Shown here: piece by piece, positions 1 through 13,900 of the stretch | Position numbering within the stretch: position 1 is the stretch's first letter | Layout of the letters: each line of letters starts with the position of its first letter | NCBI GenBank assembly: GCA_030248215.1 | Contig: JASANG010002697.1 | Coordinates: forward strand, 1 to 64,000 | DNA length: 64,000 nucleotides | Source: Enoplolaimus lenunculus | Lineage: Eukaryota > Nematoda > Enoplea > Enoplida > Thoracostomopsidae | Reading direction: 5' to 3' | Made by a program: the position numbers and the translations under genes | The notes under the pieces: generated by a model | Told to the model about the DNA's origin: nothing | The model's database searches: none | The model's input: the letters and a program-made list of their open reading frames with translations, nothing else

Positions 1-183
1 CCGGAATTAAGTTTTTTGCCGGAACCGGAATTAAGTTTTTTGCCGGAACCGGAATTTTCAATTTTAACTTTTTTAGGTTTTGTTAATTCTTTCGAAACGT
101 AAAACCAATTATATTTTGATTTCACAAGTTTTGCGTGGTGTGCGTTTTCATCTTCAATGTAGTAGACCTTTAAAGTAGCCTGC

Positions 184-394
184 AAATAATGGTGAGTAAA
201 ATTGACTCCCTCTGAAATAGAATCTACGGAGCTACGCAAACTGAGTCAAATTCAACTTCGCCAGAGTCAAACGCGCGACAAAGTGACGCGAACATGACTT
301 GCGGATTCGAATTTGACACAGTTTGTGTAGTCTCGTTGAGCTTATTTTCAGAGAGAGAGTCAATTTGATTCACCATTTTTGCAGTGTCGGTTCT
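184..394. mobile_element. Family C foldback MITE (decayed copy)
   Basis: Both ends carry AATGGTGAG and its complement CACCATTTTTGCAG, with inner palindromic copies of GAGTCAAATTC. It is the same family as 22451-22676 but more diverged. Confidence 0.7.
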
Positions 395-579
395 CAAACT
401 TGAAACAGTGTGTGCCAAAAAAGGCACCAAACCGAAAATGTCGGTAATCCGACACCGAAATCAGCATCGGCCGAAATCGGAACTCTATGCAGCCCTTATT
501 TATGTCGGAATCAGGAATTCTGTGGAAACCTTGGTATACAGTTATGATAGCCATGGACGCTTCTATACGTCGTTCTCTT

Positions 580-1030
580 TATACTAGGCTAAGGCTTAGC
601 TTTTAGGAAAAGCAAGGCAAACGCTGAGGCATAGGCGAGCGTTCCTTAAACCTAAGCTTAAATTAAGGAAAATTGCACAGGGCCTAAACTTGAGTTAGTG
701 GTATACGAATGGCGTCCACTCTCTAAAAGCTTTAACTAACTTGATTTAAGCTTAAGCTTAAACTAACTTTCTGGATTACCTAAGCTAACAAGTAGGGTTG
801 CGCTTAAACTCATTTAAAATCTTACACATCTTCAGTTTAAGCTAAACTTAATGAACTCTTAGATACACGGCTGCACTTGTTATTTAAACTAAAATATGTT
901 TACTAAACTCGTTGTAAACTTAAAAACACGCGAGTTTAAGTAAAACTTGTAATTCTAGTTTAGTTAGTCTGTCCAGCCATTTAAGTTTTAATAAAACTGA
1001 TTTTTCAAGTTTATTTAAGCTATAATTTAA
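580..1030. repeat. Degenerate TTAGGC/TTAAGC-like tract
   Basis: Scattered GGCTTAG, CCTAAGC and TTTAAGCTTAAG runs, with no clear ends. It is probably an old family A or B core widened by decay. The rest of 1-1839 apart from this, 184-394 and 1209-1374 shows nothing recognisable and is presumed latrophilin intron. Confidence 0.4.
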
Positions 1031-1208
1031 GTTTAATTTTTTAAAGAGCAGGTACACTGTTACTAAGTAAATTCAGAACAGCAGTTGCAAAATTTTATGT
1101 TTTACTGTTTTGTTTATATTGTCTAATTTTGTCGTTTGCAAGCCATGCTTATGTCTTTATTCGTACGCGTATGTTTGTTAGCTTAGCACTGTTTTGCTCG
1201 TCTTAGTC

Positions 1209-1374
1209 GGACCCGTAGCCAAGAGGAGCCAGGCGGCTCAGACCCTTCGAAAAAATGTTGCGACCCCTTGGAATATTTTGAACCTTGCTTGTAAAGTCAA
1301 CAAAAATCCTAGTATGCTCCGCTTGAACATGTTTTAGCCCCCTCCTAGCAAGGTCAGCTGGCTACGGGCCTGGC
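1209..1374. mobile_element. Family D MITE
   Basis: The left end ACCCGTAGCCA and right end TGGCTACGGGCCTGG are inverted. The interior has the shared blocks TTGCTTGTAAAGTCA and TTTTAGCCCCCTCCTAGCAA seen in all D copies. Confidence 0.8.
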
Positions 1375-1839
1375 TCTAGATTTAAATTATTAAATGTGTG
1401 AATTTTAGTGTATTATACGAATTAGAACAATTTCTAACTGAATTCTTACTTAATTTTGATGCAAGGTTTTGCTACATAGTAAATCAGCTATTTTATATCC
1501 TACTTGCGATAACTATTAAGACACAGGGTCAGTAGCTAGAAACAGACCAAGGCTTGGCCCCTACCAAGAAAAATTTTGCCCTTAATTGAAAAATTTAATC
1601 CTCGTTTAAGTCTTATGAAATAAACCAACCGGTATATTTAAAACGAGCAGAAAATACTCTAAAACCGTCCAGTACAATTTTAGTGGGCATCAGCTTCCGC
1701 TAAATCGTTCGCCAACACTCAAGATGTGCGATTCTGAACTTGCCAAAATTTAATTTCAATTATGACGTCATATAAATTTATAAATAGAAAATAATGTAAA
1801 AAATATGTTTTAAACTAATTTTTATTTTTTTTATTTCAG

Positions 1840-1978
1840 TTGGAACTACAACAATGTTGCCAGTTCGTCCAAAGTTATCTCGTCGAACGACTACAACTCA
1901 AACTCCGCCAAAACAGCCAAAATTGTTTGATACTGAAGCAACTGTGCCTCCAAAGAACACGGCGACTACAAAAGACAA
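1840..1978 (+). CDS. Latrophilin exon: Thr/Pro-rich linker
   Basis: The acceptor is TTATTTCAG at 1831-1839 and the donor GTATAG starts at 1979. The frame from 1842 reads [11 protein letters not shown] and continues with many Thr and Pro. This matches the low-complexity stalk that precedes the HRM domain in latrophilins. The exon enters with two bases and leaves with two (AA), which the next exon completes to Lys. The phase fit to the HRM exon is the main support, because the sequence itself is not conserved. Confidence 0.75.
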
Positions 1979-4900
1979 GTATAGTTTGGCGTAATATTGT
2001 GTTCATTGTGAGGCAAAGATGACACTCCATAGAGGACACTCATATGTGAATTTCCGTCACATTCCGACACCTGTATCCGGTGGGCACCACGTTTGGGTCT
2101 GCCTTCAATAAAAATACACACTTTTGTGCTCATCGCTTCAAGCTACTTCCTGTATAGCTTCCGTTTTATACTTAATTTCTTCAGGCCCATAGCCAGCGAA
2201 TCTTGCTAGGGAAGAGCTAAAAATTTTCGGGCGGGGCTCACGCAAGCGTTTTCGATGACTTACAAGCTTGGTTCAAAATTTTTTAGGTGGGAGACAAAAT
2301 TCTTCCAGTGCGTAACTTCCCCCCTGACCCATTTCTGAGCACGAGCCCCAGCAGCTGTTGTATTTTCTTGTAAAAAGCAAGCGGGAAAAGTTTTGACCCC
2401 CTAGAAAATTTGCAACCTTACTTGTAAGTCATTGAGAACCCTTGTATGCCCCTACTGAAAAATTTTTAGCCCCCCCTAGCACGGTGAGCTGGCTACGGGC
2501 GTGATTCAGCGGTTAAGTTGCCCGTTTTTTCACTACTCATATTGCTTCAAGTTTCAATATTATTTTTTTCTCGTTAACCACGAATTTTGTATTTAGGAAA
2601 TATTCAACCGATGCCAAATCATCCAGCGATTCAGTGACAACGCCATCAGCCTCTGCGGTGAGCAAGGGTCCGTCGTATTGTCGTGCAGTTGAACATCGAG
2701 ACATTGAGTGGCCTCGGACGCGAGTTGGATTCAAATCTAAGGTGCCGTGTCCGAATATGCCAAGTGGCGAAGGTATTTCTTTTCTGCTTTCATATTCAAT
2801 CTGCATGTATTATACACCAGGAATACGGAAATAGATTCAAAAGTAAAAAACATTAAATTAATGTACGGCACCCGAGCCCGTTGCCAGATAAGGGCCACGG
2901 GGCTGTGCCTCCCTTAGAAGAATTTTGGCACCAGTTGAAAATTTTCAACCTTACTTGTAAATCATCGAAAACCCTTGTATGCCCATACTGAAATATGTTT
3001 AGCTTCCTTTGCATGGTCAGCAGGCTACAGGACAGGCCTGAGAATACCTGAATCTAATTGCAGCTAGATTCGGATGTCCGAGTTTCAGTTACAGGTTCAA
3101 TTTAAACGTATCTTTAGTATAAACCGTAAGAACAGGATGATTCGATTTTTTAGGTTACGCCGTTTGGGATTGCAATTTTAATGGTCTTTGGTCGGCTGAA
3201 CCACCAAATTTGTCTCGTTGTGTCTCAGCTGCAATGAAACGTGTTGAATCTGACGCTGAACATGTAAACTTGAGTTTTTTGTTTTTTTATAATTATGTTT
3301 TATTTTAGTATGTATGTTTTTGTTTTTTTGTACTTTTTATCCATGGCTTTTGATAGAATGAGTGTGTTTCTTCAAGTTCAAACTCTACAAATTCAGGAGT
3401 TGTGAGCCATGTGTTTGCCTTGCTTGACTAAACATGGTCTCCAACATGCGCATCTTCTAGGTAACATGCCCATTTGAATAGTGTATCTCTAGGCTTGCGT
3501 TTACTGGATTCCCAGGCTATTCCAATTGAACCAGAGACGGATACAGAAATTTATGAGAGGGAATTCGCAAAAAGTATAATAATGGAGAAACTCTCGAACG
3601 AAGCGACCAATAAGCCAAACACAATTTTAGTGCTAAATCTTAATACAAAATCTTGATCATCATTCCTGTCAGGTAGAGCGGCCCATGTAAACATTAGGGG
3701 CGGAACGTTTTTTGTGGAAATAGAAGAGTAAGCTTAAGGTTTAGACAAATTTTTTGCCTGGCTTAGGCGTTGGCTTAGGCGTAGGTTTAGGCTTAGGAAT
3801 ATGCTCATTCTTACGCTTAGGCTTAGGATTAGGCTTAGGAATATGCTTATAACACTGTTCCGCCCCTGCTCTGTACATTGACCGGTGGAGCTGCGTCAAC
3901 ATACCCTCGTTGGATCCGCCAGGAAATAGCGCTGCTCTTGAACGTATTACTTTTAAGGTGAATTTTTCAATTGGTTTTACTGTTCAATTTTTCAGGCAAG
4001 TACACCACGACAAATTCGTGAAACTTCCGAAGAAGTCCTTCGAACAACACGATTTTCACATATGTATGGCGGCGACACCTTAGCGGCTACTCGTGCCACC
4101 AAATTGCTTGCAAACAAAGCGTATCAGATTAGCCGAACACTGCCTGTTCTCGAAAAGCGACAATTCGCAAACGAAATGAGTAAAGTAAGCATGCTTATGA
4201 AAAAATTGCATTTGATATTGCACAAAATTGCAGATTGCATTTGGTATTGCACAAAATAGCAGATTATATTGCATTTTTCAAAGTGAAGTTGCTACGACAT
4301 TTGTGCACTTTGCCACCGCATTTACGCTTAGACATAAGCTGTGTGTTTAAGCTTAGGGCGGCGATAACCTATGTCCAAGCATAAGGCTAAGCCTTAGCCT
4401 AGTCTAAGCCTTTGCCTATTAAGCTTAGTCTAAGGGTGACGCTATGATTCGCTGCGCGTCATTGTTTGCAAGTATCGTACGCCGGGAATTAGCGTACGAA
4501 ACCGCTTGGTAGCGAACAGTAACGGACGGCGTCTGTCGTCATCAAAAGTATAGCGTCACCCGAAGCTTCAATGTAAAATGTGGGGGAAATGTACAACAGC
4601 ATGTTGTTGCATAGCTAAAATTACTAGAGCAACGTTGAAACTGTTATTTATTATGCATCAGCCACAATAAAGAATGTGGCAGTGTGGAAAGTCACATTTA
4701 TAGTCCAGAAAAACGCAAAAATTCACCTAAAATTGTTTGCTGTTAATGGAACTCAACAAATTCAATTTATTTAAATTTCTTTCACTGACAAATTATAACT
4801 CATGTTTTTTTAGATTGTTGTTGAATCGACAAACAACTTGCTCAACGATCACCAATCCGAAAGCTGGACGGACTTGAGCGGCGTTCAACGGCGCAGTGCA

Positions 4901-7900
4901 GCGTCGGCCTTAATGGATAGCGTTGAAATGGCAGGCCGGCAAGTGGCGGTTGCAATGTCGTATAGCGACACCGGATACGAAGTTCCGTTTTCAAATATAG
5001 GTACGAACTGTATGATTGTAAACATTTATCAGGCTTTATGCCAAGTCTTGCATTTATTGCTAGAACGATAAACGTTGAGGTATGGAAAGAAAAACAGTAG
5101 TAAAGTCAAGGTAAAGTTCGAGGGTTATTGCTAAAAAATATCAAAATATTTAACTTGTAACTGTTGTTTAACAGACTCTCGCATAAAGTTGACTATGACC
5201 AACTCAGTGTAATGTGTATACGTTAAATAATATATAGTGAGTGCACAGCGTTTAACAATTACAACACGTCTTAGTAAAGTACAAAATCACCGCAAAATGT
5301 TAGTGAACCTCTTCTGGCTCGAGTGTCAAGCTCCTATATCTCAGTGGTGATGGCAAACGCCTTCCACTGTAGTTTCTTGGGTTGAAATCCTAACATTGGC
5401 CTCAGATGAAATATAAAATATTTATGTGAGAAAGGGTTAGTATGATATTAACCGTATTTTATGTGATTATTTTCAGTACTCGAAGTCAGTGTAGTTCCAG
5501 TGCAACAACATAATCAGTTCCCGAGTAAAAGCCTTTATCAACCAAAACTGGACAATATTCAATTGCCCGCTGAAGCGCTTCGGAGCAAGTCAACGCCTGA
5601 AAATCAAAACGGCCAAGGTATGTTGTTTATTTGGCTTCACGATCAAAACTCGCAGGAGGCTCGTAGCCGCTACCTTGCTATGGACGGTTTGAAACTTTTC
5701 AGGACGGGCATTCAAGGCTTTTCGAACACTTACAAGCAAGGTCATAAAAATTCTAAGGGGGGAGGCAAAATTCTTCCAGGAGCTCATCCCCCTGGTTACC
5801 TTCTAGCTACGGGACCGACTCGCAAGGGTTCTATGCTTCAGAATCCGGTCCAGCCGCAGCGAGTCAACATTTAAACTTGTGAAACGTCTACCGTCAGAAG
5901 ATTCATGAAGCTTTCATATTTTCCATGTATCAACAATAGTTCTGCTATTTTCAGAACTTCCGCGGGTTGTATTTGCATCTTACAACAAACAACGACTTGG
6001 TAGCCTATTATCCCCAATGCCTCGTCTTGTTTCTGGTTCGGAACAGCAAACGATTCCAGTCGACCGACAACTGGTATCGAATATTATTTCTGCGACGGTG
6101 TTACGTCACGGTGAACACTTGGATACTGATCGAGGTGTCGTTGATAACAAAGATAAGCGGTTCAAAGACCCGGTGTATATTACGGTTGCGATTGATAAAG
6201 TAAGCGTTAAACTACGGCTCGTATTCTCAAATGTGTATAGCATCTATCGCCAGTTAGTAATAGGTTTTCAAACTCACGAACTGTTGCGGGGTGTTGAAAA
6301 GTTCAAATTTTACACAGAAATAAGGTAAATCAAAACAGAAAATTGTGATGAATTTTTAAGTTTTCTGTTCAGTTATTTGAAAGTTTCAAGACCTATCATC
6401 AACTGAACACAGGTGCTACACATTTCAGAATACGGTCATAGGTCGCAGCTATACAAGACACAATGTGGGGCCACGTTCTATACAAACATCTTGCCCAATA
6501 ATATCGCAAAATAATTCTTTTCACCTAATTCCTATAATATAATTAATTTAAGAGCCTGTATTTTCAATTGAGTATAGCGTCAATCCCCAGTTGGTAATAG
6601 AGTTTCAAACTCACAAAATATTGTTGTTGCAAATCTCAAATTTTGCACAGCAATAGAATAAATGAAACCTGAAAACTATGATAAATTTCTGAGCTCTCCG
6701 TTCACAGATTCGAAAGTTCCAAGACCTATCACCAACTGATGATAGGTGCTACACACATTTGACAATACGGTCAATGATTATAGTCCGACTTAACTGGAAC
6801 GCCAGCGATATGTTATTTGGGCAAAGTTTCATGTAATTCCGATTGCGTCTAAAATTCCGGCAAAATTTCAGTTCCAATTCCGACCGAGTCTGATTTCGAT
6901 GTCGGCATTTTGGCATTTGCGGTTGTGTACCATTTTCTTCCAACCGTTTACCAACTTATGTTTAGTGCATCCCCTATGCCCACCAGTTGTAAGATACTAA
7001 CAAGCGGATACCAGCAATGAAGATAACTTGCAGAGGTATCTAAATCCGAAAACTGTATACTATTGCTGAAAAGCAGTACGCTGAGTTCAAATAGCGTAAC
7101 GAGAAATCATAATGATTTTACCGTTGAATATAATTAGCAAAACATACAGTGGTTAAAATTACAAATTCCGGTTCCGGTTCGTGCCAGAAAACTAAATTCG
7201 GATACTGATTGCGACTAAGCTTTATTTTGGTTGCAACCTTGACTCAAACTTCTCCGCCACAGGACAAGTTGTGGGGTATATATAATTGGTTTATTTTAAG
7301 ATGTTAGTGCTGCAAATGTTGCAATTATATCGAACTGTTATATTTCAGACTGATAATCACACCAACCCGCAGTGTGTCTACTGGCAGCCTCCAAGCGGAA
7401 GTTACGATGGAAATTTGTACCCGGAAACGGATGACTATGCCGAAGAACCGTCTGACGGAACCAGTGTTGGGAGATGGTCCCGGGACGGCTGCTGGAAAGT
7501 GCTAACCAACGAGACACATGTTGTGTGCGCTTGTGATCATTTGACTCATTTTGCAGTGCTGATGGATGTATACGGTGTTGAGGTAAGTATACTTTCTGAG
7601 GTGAAATATAATTTCAGACATTCCTAAGTATAACCTTGCATGATCGCTCAAGCTATTGACGCAACACAAATAAACGTTTAATTCAACGGATAGTTGCAGT
7701 ACCGGATATATATCAGTAACGAAGGGTGACGGAGCGTGGGTTAAAAATAAATAACAGTCCGTAACCGAATAACAGAGGGTACCCTCTAGAGAGGCCAAAT
7801 AAATATCAGCCCCCCCCCTCTTATTCGGGTCACTGCAGTATTGAAGAAAAAGGACAGTTTTATATCGAAGCTTGACTTTATCTGGGTTTTGCAAATGCTG

Positions 7901-10900
7901 GTAACGGTTTATATTTAACCGTACTGGAGCAACCGGTTCGTTTGTTGTAAAATTCTCTCTTTTGTTTCATACTTCAGTTCTGTGTTTTTATTTGGAGTTA
8001 AAAATTATTTTTTTTTCATTTCAGATTGGGTTTGGCCACGAATTGGCACTAATTGCAATTACATATGCTGGTTGTGTTATATCGATTGCGTCGCTGTGTG
8101 TTGCACTGATCATATTTACATGTTGCTCAACTGCTGCACGACTGCAGTCTGAACGCACTACAATTCATAAAAATTTATGCTTTTGTTTGCTAATTGGCGA
8201 GGCGATATTTTGCGCTGGGATAATGCAAACTAGCAATCGGGTAACCGACAGCTTATTGGTTATAATCATTTTAATCAACACTCATTGGTTTGTAAAGAGT
8301 TGTGTGACAATTTTGACGCATTTTGATTGGTCGAATTATTTTAAATTGCAATCGATAATTTTTCTTAAACGTGAAATATCTGTGTTATACAAAAGTTGCA
8401 TTCTAAACGCCGATAAAATTTTGTGTATAAAATTTTGACGGTTTTGTGGAATGGATTTTTGTGGTTTTACTCCTAGTGTACAAATCTTAATGTGGATGCT
8501 ACAAAGATACGGATCCGGATTCGGATCCGGTAAATGCAAAATTTTGGATCCGGTCGTTTCGTAATGATACATTAATCCTTTGAAGTTTCGCCAATCACAG
8601 TTTGACAATATGTACGATTTGTTTCCAAAATATGTTAAAGGCCGAGTTATGACTTGCACTAAAACACCAAAAATGTAGAAACAGTTTAGGCCAAAAATCT
8701 TATCTTGTACAAGACCCCCTTCCAATTATATATATGTCGTAGCCCAAGTCGTAATTCAGCCCGATTCCGAATTGGGCTAGTCCAAAGTGGAATGACGGCT
8801 TGGGCTTGCCCAAGGCGGAATCATGTATGATAAAGCTGTGCGTTTTCTGATTGGTTACTTAATAGTCGTAATCCTGATTGATCCCACTTTACTTAGTAAA
8901 ACAAACTGTTTGGTAGCCAATAGTTGGCGATTGCTCAACCATCAGAAAAGAGTTTTCTCATCAGTCAATCATATTTGAGTATGGCATTAAGGTGGCAACC
9001 AATCGCAAGGCGTGGTTTGTCGCATATAAAGAATTACACCATTGGCTTGCCCAAGTCGTAATTACGCCCTGGACTAGCAACTAGCCCAATGCTGAGCTGG
9101 TTTAATTACGAATTAGGCTACAACAATACTTCATGGACACTATCCAGCCAAAAATTGACACTGGGGGGAGATTATCCATAAGATCTATTCTTTTTATTAG
9201 ATTTGATAAATTACTTTTGCTTTGTTCAAGTTGTGTAATATTTGTGCGTTTAGGTTCAACACTATTGGTTTGTTCGACTTTGTAATCCTTATATAATTAT
9301 AATTCCGCTAGTTTTCGTTTGATTTTCTGTCGTCAAAATAGTGTCTACAAAATAATACTCAATGCACAGTGTTCAAACAATTATTGCTCAGGTATACTAT
9401 GCTGTTTCAGATCGCATGTGGCGTTATTGCTGGTGCGTTGCATTATTTTTTCTTAGCAGCGTTTGCGTGGATGTTGCTCGAAGGATTCGAACTTTATGCG
9501 CTTCTGGTTGAAATTTTTGAACCTGACGAACGCCGGACAAAGTATTTGTATGCATTGGCATATGGTACGTTCCATAATTTGAATTTTAACTTTATCTGTA
9601 CAATGAAATATATAAATGGTTTTAAAATACCAGTAATATTTTGAACTATGCTGTGTTGGGAACATAAGTAAAAATGACAGTAATGCGTGTCGCACTTGTT
9701 CGGTAATTTTGCTTTGATCACTTTAATATTTTTCTCGCGTAACGTCTGAGTATACCTCGCATTTAAAATTATAATAGTCTCAGGATAAATTGATACACTG
9801 TGTGCTTATTGCGAAATTTATGAAATTTAAATTTTCCAATATTTTCTTCATTAGGAATAACCTAAACATTTATAAATTTTTGCGTTTCAAACATTTGTAT
9901 TTTGTTTCAAACGCGCTGCTTGTGAGTAAATTCTATGTTCTTCCTCCGTACACCATGGGCGTAGCTAGGATTTTTGTTTCAGGGGCACATATATCTACTT
10001 TTACGTACCAACAGTCACTACGCACACAACGCGTGAGAAAATGCATTTTGCAACATATATCACTAAAACAATGTCGGTTCAGAACATAAAAGCACCAACA
10101 ACTAGTGTGCGTGGAATGAAACGTACAGCAGATTATAGTTTCAATTTTTTCAAAAATTAAGTTTTTGCAAAATCGGGGGGGGGGGGGGGGGTCATGGCGC
10201 TTGCCCCCCCTTCGGTTACGATCCTGAACCACACAACTATGTCAACATGCGGCCGCTGGAATTCGCTTCGTATTACGCGTTTGCAACTGGCTGATAAATG
10301 CGTCCAAACACTATAAAGCTCGTATATTTCAGGGATTCCTGCAATAATTGTTGCAATATCCGCTGGAGTCGATTACTCAAGTTATGGTACAGATCGGCAT
10401 TGTTGGCTTGATACGCGAAATTACTTTGTTTTTAGCTTTGTTGGTCCTGCCGCAGCGGTCATGTTTGTAAGTTTTAAACATTGTCAGCCAATGCATAGAA
10501 CAGGGCCGTTAACAGTAGCATGAGAGCATATTCCTACCCTTACAAGTAAGAATGAGCTTATACTTAAGCCTAAGGAGGAAATACTCTAAAGCTTCAGCTT
10601 ACTCTATTGCAGTCTCACAGAAGAACGTTCTGCAGCTGATGTTCACACATGGGGCGGATTTTCTCTCATTTTTTGTTAAGGTTAAATTATGTAGTGTCTA
10701 AATTCACAAGGCAATTGACAAAGTACTTTTCTTATACCATCATTACGTATATAACACATAGACCGTAAGGTTAATTCGAACAGAAAACAATTTATTTATG
10801 ATATTTCACTATTTAATTTTAGTTCAATTTAATATTCCTCCTCATGGCGCTGTGTATAATGTGTCAAAATCGACATATGATGCAGTTTCGTTCGTACAAA

Positions 10901-13900
10901 GAACATTCGACGTTCGCTAATATGAGGTAGAAATGATACCTTGAATAGTTATTACCTGGTTAGATTTTCGAGTAAACATTGCAGCCCCTGGTTCAGTTAA
11001 AAATTAGTAAAGTCCAACGTCAACGGCTGTACTTAACGGTTGCATGCATCTACCATAAACTGCTCGTACATTCAGGTTTATATGTTATTTATAAGCGAAA
11101 AGCATAACAAATTAGCTAAAACGTTTATGATAAACGGGTAGGCCAATGTTACTTTAAAGGGCGTAACAGTAGATTAAGCATATTCCTAAGCCTAAGCCTA
11201 AGCGTTGCAAAAAAGAAATTCTTAAGCCTAAGATAAGTCTAAGCCTAAAGCAAAAAATGTAATCTAGAATCTAAACCTACTCTTTTATAAAACCACCACA
11301 AACCTGGACGCCCCTTAAAGTAACATGGGTCAACGGGTCAATATTAATTCAGAATTACGGAAGCAACAGTAATTTAATTTTCGTGGAACTTTATGTACAG
11401 GTTTTAAGCAAATAAATGTAATCTAGAATCTAAACCTACTCTTTTATAAAACCACCACAAACCTGGACGCCCCTTAAAGTAACATAGGCCAACGGGTCAA
11501 TATTAATTCAGAATTACGGAAGCAACAGTAATTTAATTTTCGTGGAACTTTATGTACAGGTTTTGAGTATAAAATGTGAATTTTTTATGATTCACAATGA
11601 GCGCAATGCTCTTTATTGAAATCGTCACGTACATTTTGTTTGAAATACCGATTCGCCAATAAACGTAATGCCATAGCTATGTGATTAATTTTTGTTTTTT
11701 TTTTCAGATTATGGGTCAAGGCTGCACTGGTGCTAGTCATCCTATTGGGTTTAACTTGGACTGCGGGTCTGCTGTACATCAATAACGATACCATTGTATT
11801 CGCGTATGCGTTCACTGTGCTCAATTCGCTTCAAGGCCTTTTCATACTGATATTTCATGTTGTGCTAAACGTTCGGGTAAGGTTTACTTATCGATTAATA
11901 GTTTTTACTTAAATTTACAATTAAGACTTCCTAAGACTTCCAGGTAATTTAAATAATAGCTGAATTTAACAATTGAGTTTTTCTTTAATTTGTACTAATT
12001 ACTGTAAGGCAAAAGTACGTTACATAATTGAAATATAATTTACATTTTGCCATTATCGTAAGCAGAACCACTAGTTCTAGTATAGGCACCCCAAAGTGTT
12101 CAAAATTTTTAGATTTTGACATAGTTTAGGCTTATAATTAGAATAGGCTTAGGTATCGTTTTAGGTTTATATTTAGGATAGGTTTTGGTATAATTTAGGC
12201 TTATAATTAATAAAGGCTTAGGTATTAATAGGTATAGGTTTAAGCTTGCAGGGAAAGCGTTACAAGAACCGCAGTAGTTTAGTTGTTTTTTGTTGCTGGT
12301 GCTTTCGTCAAAGCCAATGTGGTTCATTTCAGTAAATGGTGCACTGACGGATCTAAGATAGGCCAGGCAGGCTATGCCACAAACAGGAATCAAACCTAAA
12401 ATTTTGTATTAAATTTTGGTACTAAAATTGTGTTTGGCTTCTCGCTTGCAACCGTTTTTGAACTATATCGCGTAGCTGTCGTTAGAAATTTTTGCCACTC
12501 ATCGCAATATTTTTAGGTTCGAAAAGAAGTTGCTGACTCGTTATCTCGTCGCTCCGACCTGTGTTCCGATTTTGCGTTCTCGTGTTGTCCGTTATGGTCA
12601 CGCAGATCAGGCTATCAACCAGCAGCGATGTCATCGTCAACTGCAACTGTTGCTCATTCGTCGCAAAAGCAACGAAAATTCGATGAAAAGCGGTCGTCGA
12701 TCAAAGAAATTAACGGCGTCGCGACCGTCCCACCTGACACCGGATCCAGCCTGCTTGGAACCGATTCGATTGCGTCTACGGCGCTACCTGGCAGTCCTGG
12801 TGTTCCGTTGATGCACGCAAATTATAGCCAAAAGTCGAGCGCACAATTTTCAGTACGTTTTCACTGATTATTTTTCGGGAACGTTACAATTTCTTGGTGC
12901 TAAAAACGGTTTTAAACTTTTACAAGTTGCCAACATAGGATGTCGAAGAACGTAAAAATTTAAATATCGCGCTGTGCTGGGACATAACTTGAAGTATAAG
13001 CTGTTTCAAATTCAGTTAGCTTAACGGACCATACCGGAAAACATGTCAACGGAACAGTAGTCATTTTTAGGATACGTTTACCGTAATAAGCACAAATTTG
13101 CCCTAACTGTTTAAAACATATGTAACATGTACACTTCCTGCATATTCGGCTGAAATATTTTCGATTTTAAGATGCCGTGTTGGTTTCGGTACGGTGTTTC
13201 TGCGATGATTTTGTGCAAAAAAAAATTTATCTCGAAATTTAAACACGTAATTCCGTCCATGTTACTTTAAGGGGCGTCCAGGTTACTGGTGGGTCTATAA
13301 AAGAGTAGGTTTAGATTCTAGATTACATGTTTTTGCTTAAGCTTAGGCTTAGGCTCAGGGTAAAGGCTTAGGAACTTATTTTTGCAACGCTTAGGCTTAG
13401 GCTCAGGGTAAAGGCTTAGGAACTTATTTTTGCAACGCTTAGGCATAGGCTCAGGGTAAAGGCTTAGGAACTTATTTTTGCAACGCTTCGGCTTAGGCTT
13501 AGGAATACGCTTAATCCACTGTTTACGCCTGTTAAAGTAACATTGGCCCGTAATTTTTAGATACACATAGCCTGCTTCTACTTAAAGACAAAACAACTTT
13601 TTTTACAGTGGTTTTATTTTTATTTTCCAATAAGTTGCTACAACTATTTACCCGAGTTTACCGTTTGCTATCCAATTAGGTTCAATCTGTAGTAATCGAT
13701 GCTGTATACCTACATAACGCTAAATTACATTTCAAATAAACCCATTCTTGAAACACTTTTCCTCACATTTAAAAATTTCCTAAGCCTGAGCGTAAAGCCT
13801 AAGTAACTTGACCGAGCCTATGCCTAAATCTGTGAGTGGGGTGTACTAGAATCAACTATCGACATCATAAAAGCCTTCAATCCAATTTTAAGACCTTGTG

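Noticed and set aside
1-60. CCGGAATTAAGTTTTTTGCCGG repeats at the left edge
   Set aside because: They are too short and cut by the window; possibly a family K piece but not assignable.
3474-3656. 60-codon frame ending [14 protein letters not shown]
   Set aside because: Its end is the dispersed motif Q, also found at nine or more other places. Flanking exons already join in phase without it.
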